This document shows positions 46,088 to 56,651 of a stretch of DNA of 64,000 bases, piece by piece (the stretch's first letter is position 1; each line of letters begins with the position of its first letter). The stretch covers positions 186,001-250,000 of the forward strand of contig CANMYO010000002.1 in assembly GCA_947502145.1 (NCBI GenBank). Direction: 5' to 3'. A model generated the notes under the pieces. It was not told the origin of the DNA. It saw only the letters and a program-made list of their open reading frames with translations, and did not search any database. A program made the translations under genes and the position numbers. Source of the stretch: an uncultured Paracoccaceae bacterium. GTDB taxonomy: Bacteria > Pseudomonadota > Alphaproteobacteria > Rhodobacterales > Rhodobacteraceae.

Positions 46088-48214
46088 ATGGAAACCATCA
46101 TCCTCTTTGCCCCGCTGGTGGGCGCGCTGATTGCTGGCTTTGGCTGGAAGCTGATTGGTGAGGTCGCGGCCCAGTGGTTGACCACAGGGTTGCTGTTCCT
46201 CAGTGCGTTCCTGTCGTGGATCGTTTTCTTTGGCCATGACGGTGTGACGGAGCACATTCAGATCCTGCGCTGGATTGAAAGCGGCACCCTGTCGACCGAT
46301 TGGGCGATCCGGCTGGACCGTTTGACAGCAATCATGTTGATCGTGATCACAACCGTCTCGGCGCTGGTGCACCTGTATTCCTTTGGATACATGGCGCATG
46401 ACGACAATTTCAAAGAGGGCGAGCACTACAAGGCACGCTTTTTCGCATACCTGTCGTTCTTCACCTTTGCGATGTTGATGCTGGTCACAGCCGACAACCT
46501 TGTACAGATGTTCTTTGGCTGGGAAGGGGTGGGCGTCGCGTCTTACCTGCTGATTGGCTTTTACTACAAGAAACCAAGCGCCAATGCCGCAGCGATCAAG
46601 GCCTTTGTGGTCAACCGGGTTGGTGACTTTGGCTTTGCTCTTGGGATCTTCGGGCTGTTCTACCTGACCGACAGCATCAAGTTTGACGACATCTTTGCAG
46701 CCGCACCACAATTGGCCGAAACCACGATCAGCTTTCTGTGGACGGATTGGAATGCTGCAAACCTGCTGGCCTTCCTGCTGTTTGTCGGTGCGATGGGGAA
46801 ATCGGCGCAACTGATCCTGCACACATGGTTGCCTGACGCGATGGAGGGGCCAACACCCGTATCCGCGCTGATCCACGCCGCGACCATGGTGACCGCCGGT
46901 GTATTCCTTGTCTGCCGCATGTCGCCGCTGATGGAATTTGCGCCAACGGCGACGGGGTTCATTGTCTTTCTGGGGGCCACGACTGCCTTCTTTGCAGCGA
47001 CCGTGGGCCTCGTTCAAAACGATATCAAACGTGTGATCGCTTATTCAACCTGTTCCCAGCTTGGCTACATGTTCGTCGCCGCCGGGGTTGGCGTTTACTC
47101 TGTCGCGATGTTCCATCTGTTCACGCATGCGTTCTTCAAGGCGATGCTGTTCCTCGGAGCGGGGTCGGTGATCCACGGCATGCACCATGAACAGGACATG
47201 CGGAATTACGGCGGTCTGCGCCACAAGCTGCCCTATACGTTCTGGGCGATGATGATTGGTACTTTGGCGATTACCGGGGTTGGCATTCCGCTGACACACT
47301 TCGGGTTTGCCGGATTCCTTTCAAAGGATGCTGTCATCGAAAGCGCATACGCAGGTGGCACAGCCTATGCATTCTGGATGCTGGTGATCGCGGCCTTGAT
47401 GACCAGTTTTTACAGCTGGCGCCTGATGTTCATGACATTTTTCGGCACGCCCCGCGGCGATAGCCATACACATGAACATGCCCATGAAAGCCCGATGACC
47501 ATGCTTGTGCCTCTTGGCGTTCTGAGCCTTGGCGCGGTGTTTGCCGGGATGATCTGGTACAATGACTTCTTTGGTGAGCATCACGACGTCGAGGTGTTTT
47601 TCGGTATCAGCGAAGCCAGCGAAGAACATGCTTCTGTTGAGGGGTTCAGCCTGATCGCACCCGCCTTTGCCGCGGGTGAAGAAGGTGATGATCACAGCGA
47701 TGACGCGGCCCATGCGGAAGAGGATCATGGAGAGGACGCTCACGGTGCTGCGCAACAACCAGGGCAGGGCGCAATCTTTATGGGGCCGGACAATCACGTT
47801 CTGGACGATGCCCACCACGCCCCCAAGTGGGTCAAGGTGTCGCCGTTTGTTGCCATGGTGATTGGCTTCCTGCTTGCCTATCAGATGTATGTGCGGCGCC
47901 CAGATTGGCCGGCGAAATTGGCCGAAAACCAGCGCCCGCTATATAACTTCCTGCTCAACAAGTGGTACTTTGACGAACTCTACAACTGGGTTTTCGTGAA
48001 ACCGGCGATTGCCATTGGCAACTTCCTCTGGAAGCGGGGCGATCAGGGCACGATTGATGGCGGCATCAATGGCCTGGCAATGGGCATTGTTCCATTCTTC
48101 ACCAAGCTCGCCGGGCGCGCGCAGTCGGGATACCTCTTTACTTACGCCTTTGCGATGGTCCTTGGCATTGCCGCGCTGCTGACCTGGATGACACTCTTTG
48201 GAGGAGCCAACTAA
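46088..48214 (+). CDS. nuoL: NADH-quinone oxidoreductase subunit L
   Basis: A 708-residue antiporter-like membrane subunit (ND5) with about 16 helices and the long lateral helix near the C-terminus. [19 protein letters not shown] contains the key glutamate, and the [20 protein letters not shown] lysine/histidine loop is seen. Between about 455 and 560 are two His/Asp/Glu-rich stretches ([11 protein letters not shown] and [20 protein letters not shown]) in a hydrophilic loop. Start: ATG at 46088, after a TTG in frame. The stop overlaps nuoM (TAATG). Confidence 0.96.
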   Translation: METIILFAPLVGALIAGFGWKLIGEVAAQWLTTGLLFLSAFLSWIVFFGHDGVTEHIQILRWIESGTLSTDWAIRLDRLTAIMLIVITTVSALVHLYSFGYMAHDDNFKEGEHYKARFFAYLSFFTFAMLMLVTADNLVQMFFGWEGVGVASYLLIGFYYKKPSANAAAIKAFVVNRVGDFGFALGIFGLFYLTDSIKFDDIFAAAPQLAETTISFLWTDWNAANLLAFLLFVGAMGKSAQLILHTWLPDAMEGPTPVSALIHAATMVTAGVFLVCRMSPLMEFAPTATGFIVFLGATTAFFAATVGLVQNDIKRVIAYSTCSQLGYMFVAAGVGVYSVAMFHLFTHAFFKAMLFLGAGSVIHGMHHEQDMRNYGGLRHKLPYTFWAMMIGTLAITGVGIPLTHFGFAGFLSKDAVIESAYAGGTAYAFWMLVIAALMTSFYSWRLMFMTFFGTPRGDSHTHEHAHESPMTMLVPLGVLSLGAVFAGMIWYNDFFGEHHDVEVFFGISEASEEHASVEGFSLIAPAFAAGEEGDDHSDDAAHAEEDHGEDAHGAAQQPGQGAIFMGPDNHVLDDAHHAPKWVKVSPFVAMVIGFLLAYQMYVRRPDWPAKLAENQRPLYNFLLNKWYFDELYNWVFVKPAIAIGNFLWKRGDQGTIDGGINGLAMGIVPFFTKLAGRAQSGYLFTYAFAMVLGIAALLTWMTLFGGAN

Positions 48215-49755
48215 TGGGCAACCTTCTTTCGCTCACGACGTTCATTCCGCTGCTGGGGGCCGCCATTCTGGCGTTGTTCCTGCGCGGTGATGACCCCGCA
48301 GCGCAGCGCAACGCCAAGTGGTTTGCGCTTGCGGTCACCGGTGCGACGTTTCTGGTCTCGCTTTTCATCCTCGCCCAGTTCAATCCAGCCGACACCGGTT
48401 TCCAGATGGTCGAAGAGCGGGAATGGTTGCTTGGGCTGCAATACAAGTTGGGCGTTGACGGGATCAGCATCCTTTTTGTGATGCTGACCACTTTCCTGAT
48501 GCCGCTGGTGATTGCGGCTTGCTGGGATGTGAACACACGCGTCAAGGAGTACATGATCGCGTTCATGATCCTTGAGACCTTGATGCTCGGTGTCTTCATG
48601 GCGCTGGATCTGGTGCTGTTCTATCTCTTCTTTGAGGCCGGGCTGATCCCGATGTTCCTGATCATCGGGATTTGGGGCGGTGCAAACCGGATTTATGCCT
48701 CGTTCAAATTCTTCCTTTATACCTTCCTTGGCTCGGTTCTGATGCTGGTTGCCATGGTAGCGATGTTCAATGACGCGGGAACGACAGACATCCCGACATT
48801 GATGACCCATACATTCGGGTCGGAGAACTTCAGCCTCCTGGGCGTGCAGATCATTGGCGGAGCACAAACGCTGATGTGGATCGCGTTTTTTGCCAGCTTT
48901 GCGGTGAAGATGCCGATGTGGCCGGTGCACACGTGGTTGCCGGATGCGCACGTGCAGGCACCAACAGCCGGGTCCGTGGTTCTGGCTGCGATCCTGCTCA
49001 AGATGGGGGGCTATGGCTTCTTGCGGTTCAGCCTGCCGATGTTCCCTGTCGGGTCAGAGGTGATGGGCCCGCTAGTTTTGTGGCTTTCTGCCATCGCGAT
49101 TGTCTATACCTCGTTGGTGGCGCTGGTGCAGCAGGATATGAAAAAGCTGATTGCCTATTCGTCGGTCGCCCATATGGGCTATGTGACGATGGGTATCTTT
49201 GCAGTAAACCAGCAGGGCATTGACGGCGCGATCTTTCAGATGATCAGTCACGGGTTCATTTCGGGGGCTCTGTTCCTCTGTGTGGGTGTGATCTACGACC
49301 GGATGCACACGCGCGAGATTGACGCCTATGGCGGACTAGTGAACCGGATGCCGGCTTACGCCCTGATTTTCATGTTCTTTACCATGGCCAATGTGGGCTT
49401 GCCGGGAACATCTGGGTTCATCGGTGAATTCCTGACCCTGATGGGAATTTTCCAGGTCAATACCTGGGTCGCCATGATCGCCACGTCCGGTGTGATCCTG
49501 TCGGCGGCCTATGCGCTTTGGCTTTATCGCCGCGTGGTCATGGGTGACCTGATCAAGGAAAGCCTCAAGACTATCCAGGATATGACAACCCGCGAACGGG
49601 CAATCTTTGCACCGCTGGTTGTGATGACGCTGTTGCTGGGGGTTTACCCGGCGCTTGTGCTGGACATCATCGGACCAAGTGTGACTGCGCTGGTGGGCCA
49701 ATATGACATCGCGACGGCAGCCTATGAGGCCGCCAATCAAGTCGCATCGAATTAA
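48214..49755 (+). CDS. nuoM: NADH-quinone oxidoreductase subunit M
   Basis: A 513-residue antiporter-like subunit (ND4) with about 14 helices. Family motifs are [20 protein letters not shown] with the proton-channel glutamate, [19 protein letters not shown], and [18 protein letters not shown] with channel lysine. The gene overlaps nuoL by one base. Normal length. Confidence 0.96.
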   Translation: MGNLLSLTTFIPLLGAAILALFLRGDDPAAQRNAKWFALAVTGATFLVSLFILAQFNPADTGFQMVEEREWLLGLQYKLGVDGISILFVMLTTFLMPLVIAACWDVNTRVKEYMIAFMILETLMLGVFMALDLVLFYLFFEAGLIPMFLIIGIWGGANRIYASFKFFLYTFLGSVLMLVAMVAMFNDAGTTDIPTLMTHTFGSENFSLLGVQIIGGAQTLMWIAFFASFAVKMPMWPVHTWLPDAHVQAPTAGSVVLAAILLKMGGYGFLRFSLPMFPVGSEVMGPLVLWLSAIAIVYTSLVALVQQDMKKLIAYSSVAHMGYVTMGIFAVNQQGIDGAIFQMISHGFISGALFLCVGVIYDRMHTREIDAYGGLVNRMPAYALIFMFFTMANVGLPGTSGFIGEFLTLMGIFQVNTWVAMIATSGVILSAAYALWLYRRVVMGDLIKESLKTIQDMTTRERAIFAPLVVMTLLLGVYPALVLDIIGPSVTALVGQYDIATAAYEAANQVASN

Positions 49756-49766
49756 GGATTGGCATC

Positions 49767-51212
49767 ATGATCTCTGCCGATATTCAAACGATCCTGCCAG
49801 AAATTCTACTGTCGATCTATGCGATGGTGGCGTTGATAGGTGCGGTTTATACCGTCAAGGACGGGGCGGCTGGCCTGTTGACCTGGATGACTGCAGGCTT
49901 CTTTGTGCTGATGGCCGTCTGGATCGGAATCAACGGTGATGGCACAAGCACAGCCTTTGGCGGGATGTTCGTTGACGATGGATTTGCACGGTTTTCCAAG
50001 ATCATTATCCTGATTTCGGCAGCGATTGTCCTGCTCATGTCAGAGGGCTACATGGTGCAGCGCGGGTTGCTGCGGTTTGAATATCCACTGCTTGTCGCCC
50101 TGTCTGTCGTGGGCATGATGGTCATGGTCAGCGCTGGCGATCTGATGGCGCTTTACATGGGATTGGAGCTGCAGTCGCTGTCTCTCTATGTCGTTGCATC
50201 GCTGCGTCGCGACAGCGTGAAATCAACCGAAGCGGGCCTGAAGTACTTTGTCCTTGGTGCCCTGTCGTCGGGCCTGTTGCTCTACGGTGCGTCGCTGACC
50301 TATGGCTTTGCGGGCACCACCTTGTTCAGCGGCATCATTGAAGCGCTCTCGCATGAGGTTTCGTTGGGTCTGCTCTTTGGTCTGGTTTTTGTCATCGCTG
50401 GCCTGGCATTCAAGGTCAGCGCCGCCCCTTTCCATATGTGGACCCCGGACGTCTACGAAGGATCGCCAACACCTGTCACTGCATTCTTTGCGACTGCGCC
50501 CAAAGTCGCTGCGATGGCGATGTTTGCCCGCGTTGTGCATGATGCCTTTGGCGGTGTCGTTGGCGATTGGCAACAGATTGTGGCGTTTCTATCGGTGGTA
50601 TCGATGTTCCTTGGTGCGATTGCTGCGATCGGGCAGCGCGACATCAAACGCCTCATGGCCTATTCTTCAATTGCGCACATGGGTTTTGCACTGATGGGAC
50701 TTGCTGCTGGCACCGCGTTTGGTGTGCAGGCGATGCTGATCTATATGGCGATCTATGTAACCATGAACCTGGGCACCTTTGCGCTGATCCTCAGCATGGA
50801 AAAGGATGGCCGCCCGGTTACCGATATCCAGGCACTGCAATCCTACTCCAAGCGCGAACCGCTGATGGCTTTGGTCATGCTGGTGATGATGTTCAGTCTT
50901 GCCGGTGTGCCGCCGCTGCTGGGGTTCTTTGGCAAGTTCTATGTATTACGCGCTGCCTATGATGCAGGTCTTGGCTGGCTTGCCGTTGCGGGTGTGATCG
51001 CCTCTGTCATCGGTGCGTTCTATTACCTGCGGATTGTCTACTACGTCTATTTTGGCGAGGGCCAGGACGGAACCGATGGCGCGATATCCCCCATTCTCTG
51101 GCTTGCTGCGGTTGCGGGCGCGGTGATCGTGGGACTTGCGTGGCTACCCGGTGTGAACATGTTCGGGATTGAACCGATCGCTGCAGCCGCTGCTGCCACT
51201 CTTGTCAACTAA
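49767..51212 (+). CDS. nuoN: NADH-quinone oxidoreductase subunit N
   Basis: A 481-residue antiporter-like subunit (ND2), the last complex I gene. It has about 14 helices, with [19 protein letters not shown] in place of the glutamate motif, [20 protein letters not shown] and [18 protein letters not shown]. It lies 11 bases after nuoM, with AAGGA before the ATG. Its 3' end overlaps the biotin ligase start. Confidence 0.96.
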   Translation: MISADIQTILPEILLSIYAMVALIGAVYTVKDGAAGLLTWMTAGFFVLMAVWIGINGDGTSTAFGGMFVDDGFARFSKIIILISAAIVLLMSEGYMVQRGLLRFEYPLLVALSVVGMMVMVSAGDLMALYMGLELQSLSLYVVASLRRDSVKSTEAGLKYFVLGALSSGLLLYGASLTYGFAGTTLFSGIIEALSHEVSLGLLFGLVFVIAGLAFKVSAAPFHMWTPDVYEGSPTPVTAFFATAPKVAAMAMFARVVHDAFGGVVGDWQQIVAFLSVVSMFLGAIAAIGQRDIKRLMAYSSIAHMGFALMGLAAGTAFGVQAMLIYMAIYVTMNLGTFALILSMEKDGRPVTDIQALQSYSKREPLMALVMLVMMFSLAGVPPLLGFFGKFYVLRAAYDAGLGWLAVAGVIASVIGAFYYLRIVYYVYFGEGQDGTDGAISPILWLAAVAGAVIVGLAWLPGVNMFGIEPIAAAAAATLVN

Positions 51213-51963
51213 CCCCACACAAAACGCCGTATGGCCCAATGGCACGGACTGCGTGATGCTGGACACCGTGGACAGCACAATGGCCGAGGCCGCACGGCGG
51301 GCGCGTCATATCAACTGCCCGACATGGATCATCGCGCAGAACCAGACGGCGGCGCGCGGGCGACAGGGACGGCGGTGGGAAAATCCGACTGGGAACCTCG
51401 CTGCAACATTGGTCTACCATCCGCTGTGTACACCGCAAGTCGCAGCACAACGGTCCTTTGTGGCGGCGAATGCACTGCTAGAGACACTCGCGCTTTACGT
51501 TGACAGGACGAAACTTTCCCTCAAATGGCCCAATGACGTGCTGCTTTCTGGCGGCAAGATTGCAGGCATTCTGCTTGAAACAAGCGGCCATGGACCATTC
51601 GTCGATTGGCTATCCGTAGGGATCGGCGTGAACCTTGCCCATACCCCCGAAAGCGTTTCGGGCGCGGCTTTTCCTCCGGTTTCGCTGGCCGAACACCTGC
51701 CAGAACCTGTGTCACCAACAGAATTTCTTGCCTATCTGGCGGGGGCCTATGCGACGCAGGAAATGAAGCTTGAGAAGTTCGGATTTGACCGCATACGCCG
51801 GGATTGGCTAAAGGACGCCGCCAGATTGGGAGACACGATCACGGCGCGGACAAATCAGCAGGACTATACCGGCATTTTTGATACGATTGATGCAGATGGC
51901 AATCTTGTCCTGATCACTGCCAAGGGGCCGCAGGCAATCCCAGCTGCGGATGTGTATTTTTGA
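51202..51963 (+). CDS. birA: biotin-[acetyl-CoA-carboxylase] ligase
   Basis: A 253-residue ligase that attaches biotin to carrier domains such as those of methylcrotonyl-CoA carboxylase. It has the STM/N motif [12 protein letters not shown], the biotin loop [32 protein letters not shown], and a C-terminal SH3-like domain. No N-terminal DNA-binding domain is present, so it is not a repressor. The start is unclear: a TTG at 51202 (overlap of 11 bases with nuoN) gives a sensible N-terminus; TTG at 51169 is possible. No strong ribosome binding site. Confidence 0.88.
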   Translation: MSTNPTQNAVWPNGTDCVMLDTVDSTMAEAARRARHINCPTWIIAQNQTAARGRQGRRWENPTGNLAATLVYHPLCTPQVAAQRSFVAANALLETLALYVDRTKLSLKWPNDVLLSGGKIAGILLETSGHGPFVDWLSVGIGVNLAHTPESVSGAAFPPVSLAEHLPEPVSPTEFLAYLAGAYATQEMKLEKFGFDRIRRDWLKDAARLGDTITARTNQQDYTGIFDTIDADGNLVLITAKGPQAIPAADVYF

Positions 51964-51975
51964 AAGGGGCGGCGG

Positions 51976-52749
51976 ATGCTTCTTGCGATTGACTGCGGCA
52001 ATACAAATACGGTGTTCTCGATCTGGGATGGGGCGGACTGGGTTGCGACCTGGCGCACATCGACTGAATGGCAGCGCACCGCCGACCAGTATTACGTCTG
52101 GCTGTCCTCGCTGATGCGGTTTCAAAAACTGGACGTACACATCAACGAAGTAATCATCAGTTCAACGGTACCCCGTGTCGTATTTAACTTGCGGGTCCTT
52201 TCGGATCGCTACTTTGCCTGCCGCCCGCTGGTGGTGGGCAAACCCGACTGCCTTTTGCCTGCTGATCCACGTGTTGATGCCGGCACCGCAGTTGGCCCGG
52301 ACCGTCTGGTAAATACCGCCGGCGCCTATGACCGCCACGGTGGCGACCTGATCGTTGTCGATTTTGGGACAGCAACAACCTTTGATGTGGTGGCCAGTGA
52401 CGGCGCTTATGTTGGCGGTGTTATCGCGCCGGGCGTGAACCTGTCGCTTGAGGCATTGCACGCCGCTGCCGCCGCCCTGCCGCACGTCGATATCAGCAAG
52501 CCGCAATCCGTGGTTGGCACCAATACGGTAACCTGTATGCAATCTGGTGTTTTTTGGGGTTACATCGGGCTTGTCCGCGAGATATGCGCGCGGATCAAAG
52601 CCGAACGCGCTGTGCCGATGAAAGTCGTTTCAACGGGTGGGCTTGCGCCTTTGTTTCAACAAGCCGAGACGCTATTTGACGTTTACGAGGATGATCTCAC
52701 CATGCATGGCCTGACGGTCATTCATCGGTACAACAAGGAAAACGCATGA
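51976..52749 (+). CDS. coaX: type III pantothenate kinase
   Basis: A 257-residue kinase for the first step of coenzyme A synthesis. The ASKHA-fold motifs are LLAIDCGNTNTVFSIWDG (phosphate 1), DRLVNTAGAYDR, VVDFGTATTFDVVASDGAYV (phosphate 2), GGVIAPGVNLSLEAL, and VVSTGGLAPLF. AAAGGGGCGG precedes the ATG. It overlaps rnj by four bases. coaX beside birA and rnj after nuo is common in Alphaproteobacteria. Confidence 0.95.
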   Translation: MLLAIDCGNTNTVFSIWDGADWVATWRTSTEWQRTADQYYVWLSSLMRFQKLDVHINEVIISSTVPRVVFNLRVLSDRYFACRPLVVGKPDCLLPADPRVDAGTAVGPDRLVNTAGAYDRHGGDLIVVDFGTATTFDVVASDGAYVGGVIAPGVNLSLEALHAAAAALPHVDISKPQSVVGTNTVTCMQSGVFWGYIGLVREICARIKAERAVPMKVVSTGGLAPLFQQAETLFDVYEDDLTMHGLTVIHRYNKENA

Positions 52750-54425
52750 GTGCTGCAAAAGCCAAAGACCGCCTGATTTATCTGCCTCTTGGGGGTGCCG
52801 GTGAAATCGGGATGAACGCCTATGTTTACGGTTATGGCAAACCGGGCAAAGAGCGCCTGATCGTCGTTGATTTGGGCGTGACCTTTCCGGACATGGACAG
52901 CACACCGGGTGTGGATCTTATCTTGCCGGATATTGCATGGCTGCGTGAACGCCGGGCGCAGATTGAAGGCATCTTTATCACCCACGCGCACGAGGATCAT
53001 GTCGGCGCGATTGGACATTATTGGGAACAGCTTGGTGCGCCTGTTTATGCGCGCAAGTTCACGGCCAATATCGCCCGTCGTAAGCTGGGTGAACATGGAC
53101 ATCCTGACAGTGTGGTGAAGGTCGTTGAGACCTGGCCGCAGATCATCTCTTGCGGGCCGTTTTCCGTCGGATACATTCCGATCAGCCATTCCATCCCTGA
53201 AAGCGCAGGTCTTGTGATTGACACGCCCGAGGGGCGACTGCTGCATACGGGCGATTTCAAGATTGACCTGACACCAGTTGTGGGGGATCCGTTTGACTTT
53301 GACCTTTGGAAAGATGTCTCAAAAGACGGGGTGAAGGCGCTTATCTGCGACAGCACCAACATCTTTTCACCTGCGCCGGGACGATCAGAGAAGTCGATCG
53401 GCCCTATGGTCAAGGATCTGATGGCAGAGTCAAAAGGCATGGTTGCGGCGACGACATTTGCCTCAAACATCGCGCGCCTAAAGACGTTGGCGCAGGCCGC
53501 CCATGATGCCGGACGTACGGTTTGTCTCTTGGGGCGCTCCATGCGCCGCATGGTTGAGGCCGCAACCGAGACCGGATTGCTGACTGATTTTCCACCTACG
53601 GTTGGCCCGGAAGATGCGCAAAACATCCCGCGTGAAAACCTGCTGCTACTGGTCACCGGCTCTCAGGGCGAACGCCGTGCGGCCTCTGCCCAATTGTCGC
53701 AGGGATCCTATCTGGGTTTGAAGCTGAAAGAGGGTGATACATTCCTGTTTTCCTCCAAGGTAATTCCCGGGAATGAAAGGGGTGTGATCCGGATTATGAA
53801 TCAGCTGTCGGAAATCGGCGTTGACGTCATTGACGACGATGGCGGCAAATACCATGTTTCCGGCCACGCGAACCGGCCCGATCTTGAAGAGATGCACAAG
53901 ATCGTTCAGCCTCAGGTACTGATCCCCATGCATGGCGAACACAGGCACCTGCGCGAACATGTAAAGGTCGGGGCTGCAAATGGGTTGACCGGTATCGTGG
54001 CCGTCAATGGGATGATGATTGACTTGTCTGGCAATCAGCCCACCGTCGCAGAATATGTCGATACCGGCCGCACCTATCTGGATGGGTCGGTCCAAATAGG
54101 GGCAATGGACGGAATCGTTCGCGAACGGATCAAGATGGCGCTTAACGGGGTGATAATCGTGACGCTGATTTTGGACGAGAACGACGAACCGCTTGGCGAT
54201 CCTTGGGTAGAAATCGCCGGCCTTGCGGAAACCGGTACATCAAATGCCTCGCTGGTTGAAGTGATGGAAGAGGATCTGAGTCAGTTCATCAATCGCGCTG
54301 ACGCCAAAACGCTTCGCGATGACGTGCGCCTTGAAAAAGAGCTCAAGACCGTGGCACGCAAATCAGCGCAGGGCGAAATTGGCAAGAAGCCGCAAGTGAC
54401 CGTCATCGTGAGCCGGTTAAGCTGA
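52746..54425 (+). CDS. rnj: ribonuclease J family protein
   Basis: A 559-residue metallo-beta-lactamase/beta-CASP nuclease with 5' exonuclease and endonuclease activity on mRNA and rRNA. The zinc motif is ITHAHEDHVGAIGHYW, further ligands lie in ISHSIPES and LHTGDFKID; the beta-CASP part has FASNIARLKTLAQAAH, LVTGSQGE, and VSGHANRPDLEEMHKIVQPQ, then MHGEHRHLREH. The length fits alphaproteobacterial RNase J. Last forward gene of the nuo-linked run. Confidence 0.94.
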   Translation: MSAAKAKDRLIYLPLGGAGEIGMNAYVYGYGKPGKERLIVVDLGVTFPDMDSTPGVDLILPDIAWLRERRAQIEGIFITHAHEDHVGAIGHYWEQLGAPVYARKFTANIARRKLGEHGHPDSVVKVVETWPQIISCGPFSVGYIPISHSIPESAGLVIDTPEGRLLHTGDFKIDLTPVVGDPFDFDLWKDVSKDGVKALICDSTNIFSPAPGRSEKSIGPMVKDLMAESKGMVAATTFASNIARLKTLAQAAHDAGRTVCLLGRSMRRMVEAATETGLLTDFPPTVGPEDAQNIPRENLLLLVTGSQGERRAASAQLSQGSYLGLKLKEGDTFLFSSKVIPGNERGVIRIMNQLSEIGVDVIDDDGGKYHVSGHANRPDLEEMHKIVQPQVLIPMHGEHRHLREHVKVGAANGLTGIVAVNGMMIDLSGNQPTVAEYVDTGRTYLDGSVQIGAMDGIVRERIKMALNGVIIVTLILDENDEPLGDPWVEIAGLAETGTSNASLVEVMEEDLSQFINRADAKTLRDDVRLEKELKTVARKSAQGEIGKKPQVTVIVSRLS

Positions 54426-54428
54426 CGC

Positions 54429-55049
54429 CTAATTACAGACCCAGATTGTACCGCCAACAGCTACAACGCTGATCCCGGTGGCCGTTGCGGCCGCCGGCGA
54501 CGAAAGGATGGCCGCGGCAATTCCGACGCTTGTTTCCTCGATCATATCTTGCAAGACATGTTTGCCCGTCCGCAGCACCAAGGCGCCCGACGCATGTTCC
54601 GTGATCGCCGAGTTCGGGGCAGAGGGGCCATAGGCTGCGCCGACCAGTTGATCGGCCAGACCGATCACATCATCAGCATATCCATTTATCCTTTGGCAGG
54701 TGCTTTGGCGACAACGCCCGCGAAAGTCACGCTCACCCGGCACCAACAGAAATCCGATTTCCGGTGTACCTTCGGCAAGACAATACCCGTGGGTATCGGG
54801 CAGCCCTTCGATCCCTGCCATGAATTTCAGCGTCACATCGCTGGAGCAGGTGGGCAACTCACCTCTGAGGAGGTTCAAACGCCGTGACGGCCAGCTGAGA
54901 ATTTGCTCTCGCCGGGTGGTGTCGCCGCCAAATGCCGCGACATTGATTTCCACGTTCGTCGCGTTGACCCGCACCTTGCAAACCTGCGCCGCGGCAGGCG
55001 AAGCGGCCAGTAAGGCCGCGATCAAGACGCTAGGTTTTGCTACGCTCAT
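54429..55049 (-). CDS. secreted cysteine-containing protein of unknown function
   Basis: A 206-residue protein with a signal peptide (MSVAKPSVLIAALLAASPAAA then QVCKV). The mature part has about six cysteines (VCKVRVNATNVEINV, LPTCSSDVTLKF, HGYCLAEGT, RGRCRQSTCQRINGYADDV, and a last WVCN), which suggests several disulfides. A hydrophobic Ala/Gly-rich region lies near the C-terminus (about 180-203). The ATG at 55049 overlaps the helicase gene end by 20 bases. Not recognised; convergent with rnj, three bases apart. Confidence 0.65.
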   Translation of the reverse strand: MSVAKPSVLIAALLAASPAAAQVCKVRVNATNVEINVAAFGGDTTRREQILSWPSRRLNLLRGELPTCSSDVTLKFMAGIEGLPDTHGYCLAEGTPEIGFLLVPGERDFRGRCRQSTCQRINGYADDVIGLADQLVGAAYGPSAPNSAITEHASGALVLRTGKHVLQDMIEETSVGIAAAILSSPAAATATGISVVAVGGTIWVCN

Positions 55050-56505
55050 CAAAGCTGAGTGCGATAAAGGCAGGGGGTTGGTCACCCATGCCGACAACCT
55101 GATTATCGCGACCGCCGCGATTGCGTCCGCCACGATTGCGCCCGCCGCGATCATCACGGTGCTTGTCTTGCGTTGGTTTGTCCTGTTTTGGCTGGTCCGG
55201 CTTGGGCTGCTCGGCCTTTGCGGGTTCCGGCTTTATGTCCGTCTCTGCCACAACAGGTTCCGCCGGCTCCGTAGATTTGCGACTGCGGGTTCGGGTCCGC
55301 TTTGGCTTTTCTTCGCGCGGTTTCTCATCGGCCTCAGCCGCTTTGCCACCTTTGGCAGCCTTCGGGTTTTCCAGCCGCGGGATCGGGTTTTGAACAAGTC
55401 GTTCGACATCCGCCAGGTTCTTTTCGTCCCGTGGCACGCAAATCATGATCGCAACGCCTGATCGTCCAGCACGGCCGGTACGGCCAATGCGGTGCACGTA
55501 ATCTTCGGCATGGCTGGGCACATCATAGTTGAAAACGTGGCTGACAGCCGGAATGTCCAAGCCGCGCGCAGCGACATCTGACGCAACCAGAAACCGTAGC
55601 CGATTATCGCGGAATGCATCCAATGTGCGTGTGCGTTGGCTTTGCTCAAGATCGCCATGAATCGCACCCGCATCATAGCCGTATTTCTTCAGTGATTTTG
55701 CGACAATATCCACATCCGTCTTGCGGTTGCAGAAGATGATCGCGTTTGAGCAGGCCTCGCCCTCGGCATCAATCAACGCTCGCAAAACGCCGCGTTTCTC
55801 GGATGGCTCGCGATCTTTGCGGCTTCCCTTGAATTCCACGACACCCTGTTTGATATTCTCGTTCGTTGTGGCAGCTCGGGCCACCTCGATTTTGACGGGC
55901 GCTGACAGGAAGGTGTTGGTGATACGCTCAATCTCTGGCGCCATGGTTGCGGAAAAGAACAAAGTCTGACGCGTAAAGGGAGTCTTTTTGAAGATCTCTT
56001 CGATGTCAGGAATAAAGCCCATGTCCAGCATCCGGTCGGCTTCATCCACGACCATGATCTTGACATCGGACAGGATCAGCTTGCCGCGCTCGAAATGGTC
56101 CAACAAGCGGCCCGGCGTGGCAATCAGCACATCAACGCCCTTGTCGATCAACTGGTCCTGTTCCTTGAAGCTGGTACCGCCGATTAACAGCGCCTTGGTC
56201 AGCTTCGTATATTTGGCGTAGGTGTCAAAGTTCTCGGCCACCTGTGCCGCCAATTCGCGCGTCGGCGCGAGAACCAGCGACCGCGGCATGCGGGCCCGGG
56301 CGCGCCCACGGCGCAACAATGTGATCATCGGCAGGGTAAAACTCGCCGTCTTACCCGTCCCGGTCTGCGCGATGCCCAGAACGTCTTTGCCTTCAAGCGC
56401 TGGTGGGATTGCACCGGCCTGGATTGGGGTCGGTGTTTCGTAACCGGTTTCGATTACGGCTTTCAGAACCTTTGGATCAAGGTTCAACTCGGAAAAAGTC
56501 GTCAT
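55030..56505 (-). CDS. rhlE: DEAD-box RNA helicase, RhlE type
   Basis: A 491-residue ATP-dependent RNA helicase. Motifs in order: Q motif region (ETGYETPTPIQAGAIPPAL), motif I AQTGTGKTASF, Ia PTREL, motif II VVDEADRMLDMGF, motif III SATM, motif V ARGLDIPAVSHVFNYD, motif VI HRIGRTGRAG. A basic C-terminal tail rich in Lys/Glu/Pro ends in RGG repeats (RGGRNRGGRNRGGRDN), which should bind RNA. Likely role in ribosome assembly or cold growth. Confidence 0.93.
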   Translation of the reverse strand: MTTFSELNLDPKVLKAVIETGYETPTPIQAGAIPPALEGKDVLGIAQTGTGKTASFTLPMITLLRRGRARARMPRSLVLAPTRELAAQVAENFDTYAKYTKLTKALLIGGTSFKEQDQLIDKGVDVLIATPGRLLDHFERGKLILSDVKIMVVDEADRMLDMGFIPDIEEIFKKTPFTRQTLFFSATMAPEIERITNTFLSAPVKIEVARAATTNENIKQGVVEFKGSRKDREPSEKRGVLRALIDAEGEACSNAIIFCNRKTDVDIVAKSLKKYGYDAGAIHGDLEQSQRTRTLDAFRDNRLRFLVASDVAARGLDIPAVSHVFNYDVPSHAEDYVHRIGRTGRAGRSGVAIMICVPRDEKNLADVERLVQNPIPRLENPKAAKGGKAAEADEKPREEKPKRTRTRSRKSTEPAEPVVAETDIKPEPAKAEQPKPDQPKQDKPTQDKHRDDRGGRNRGGRNRGGRDNQVVGMGDQPPAFIALSFDERSKT

Positions 56506-56651
56506 GGAGCCCTTTCAATGTGCGGCTAAACTTGACCGCAGAACTGGGCGGCCCGGCTGACCGGATTGTCAGCGCGTTCGACTACTCAAGCGGTTACGCG
56601 CTCTGGGGCGAAAGGTCAAGAAATTCAGCAACATCCCGGCACCTTTTCGCG

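Noticed and set aside
46064-47017. Reverse ORF of 317 codons over nuoL
   Set aside because: Gln/His/Arg-rich antisense shadow of a membrane protein gene.
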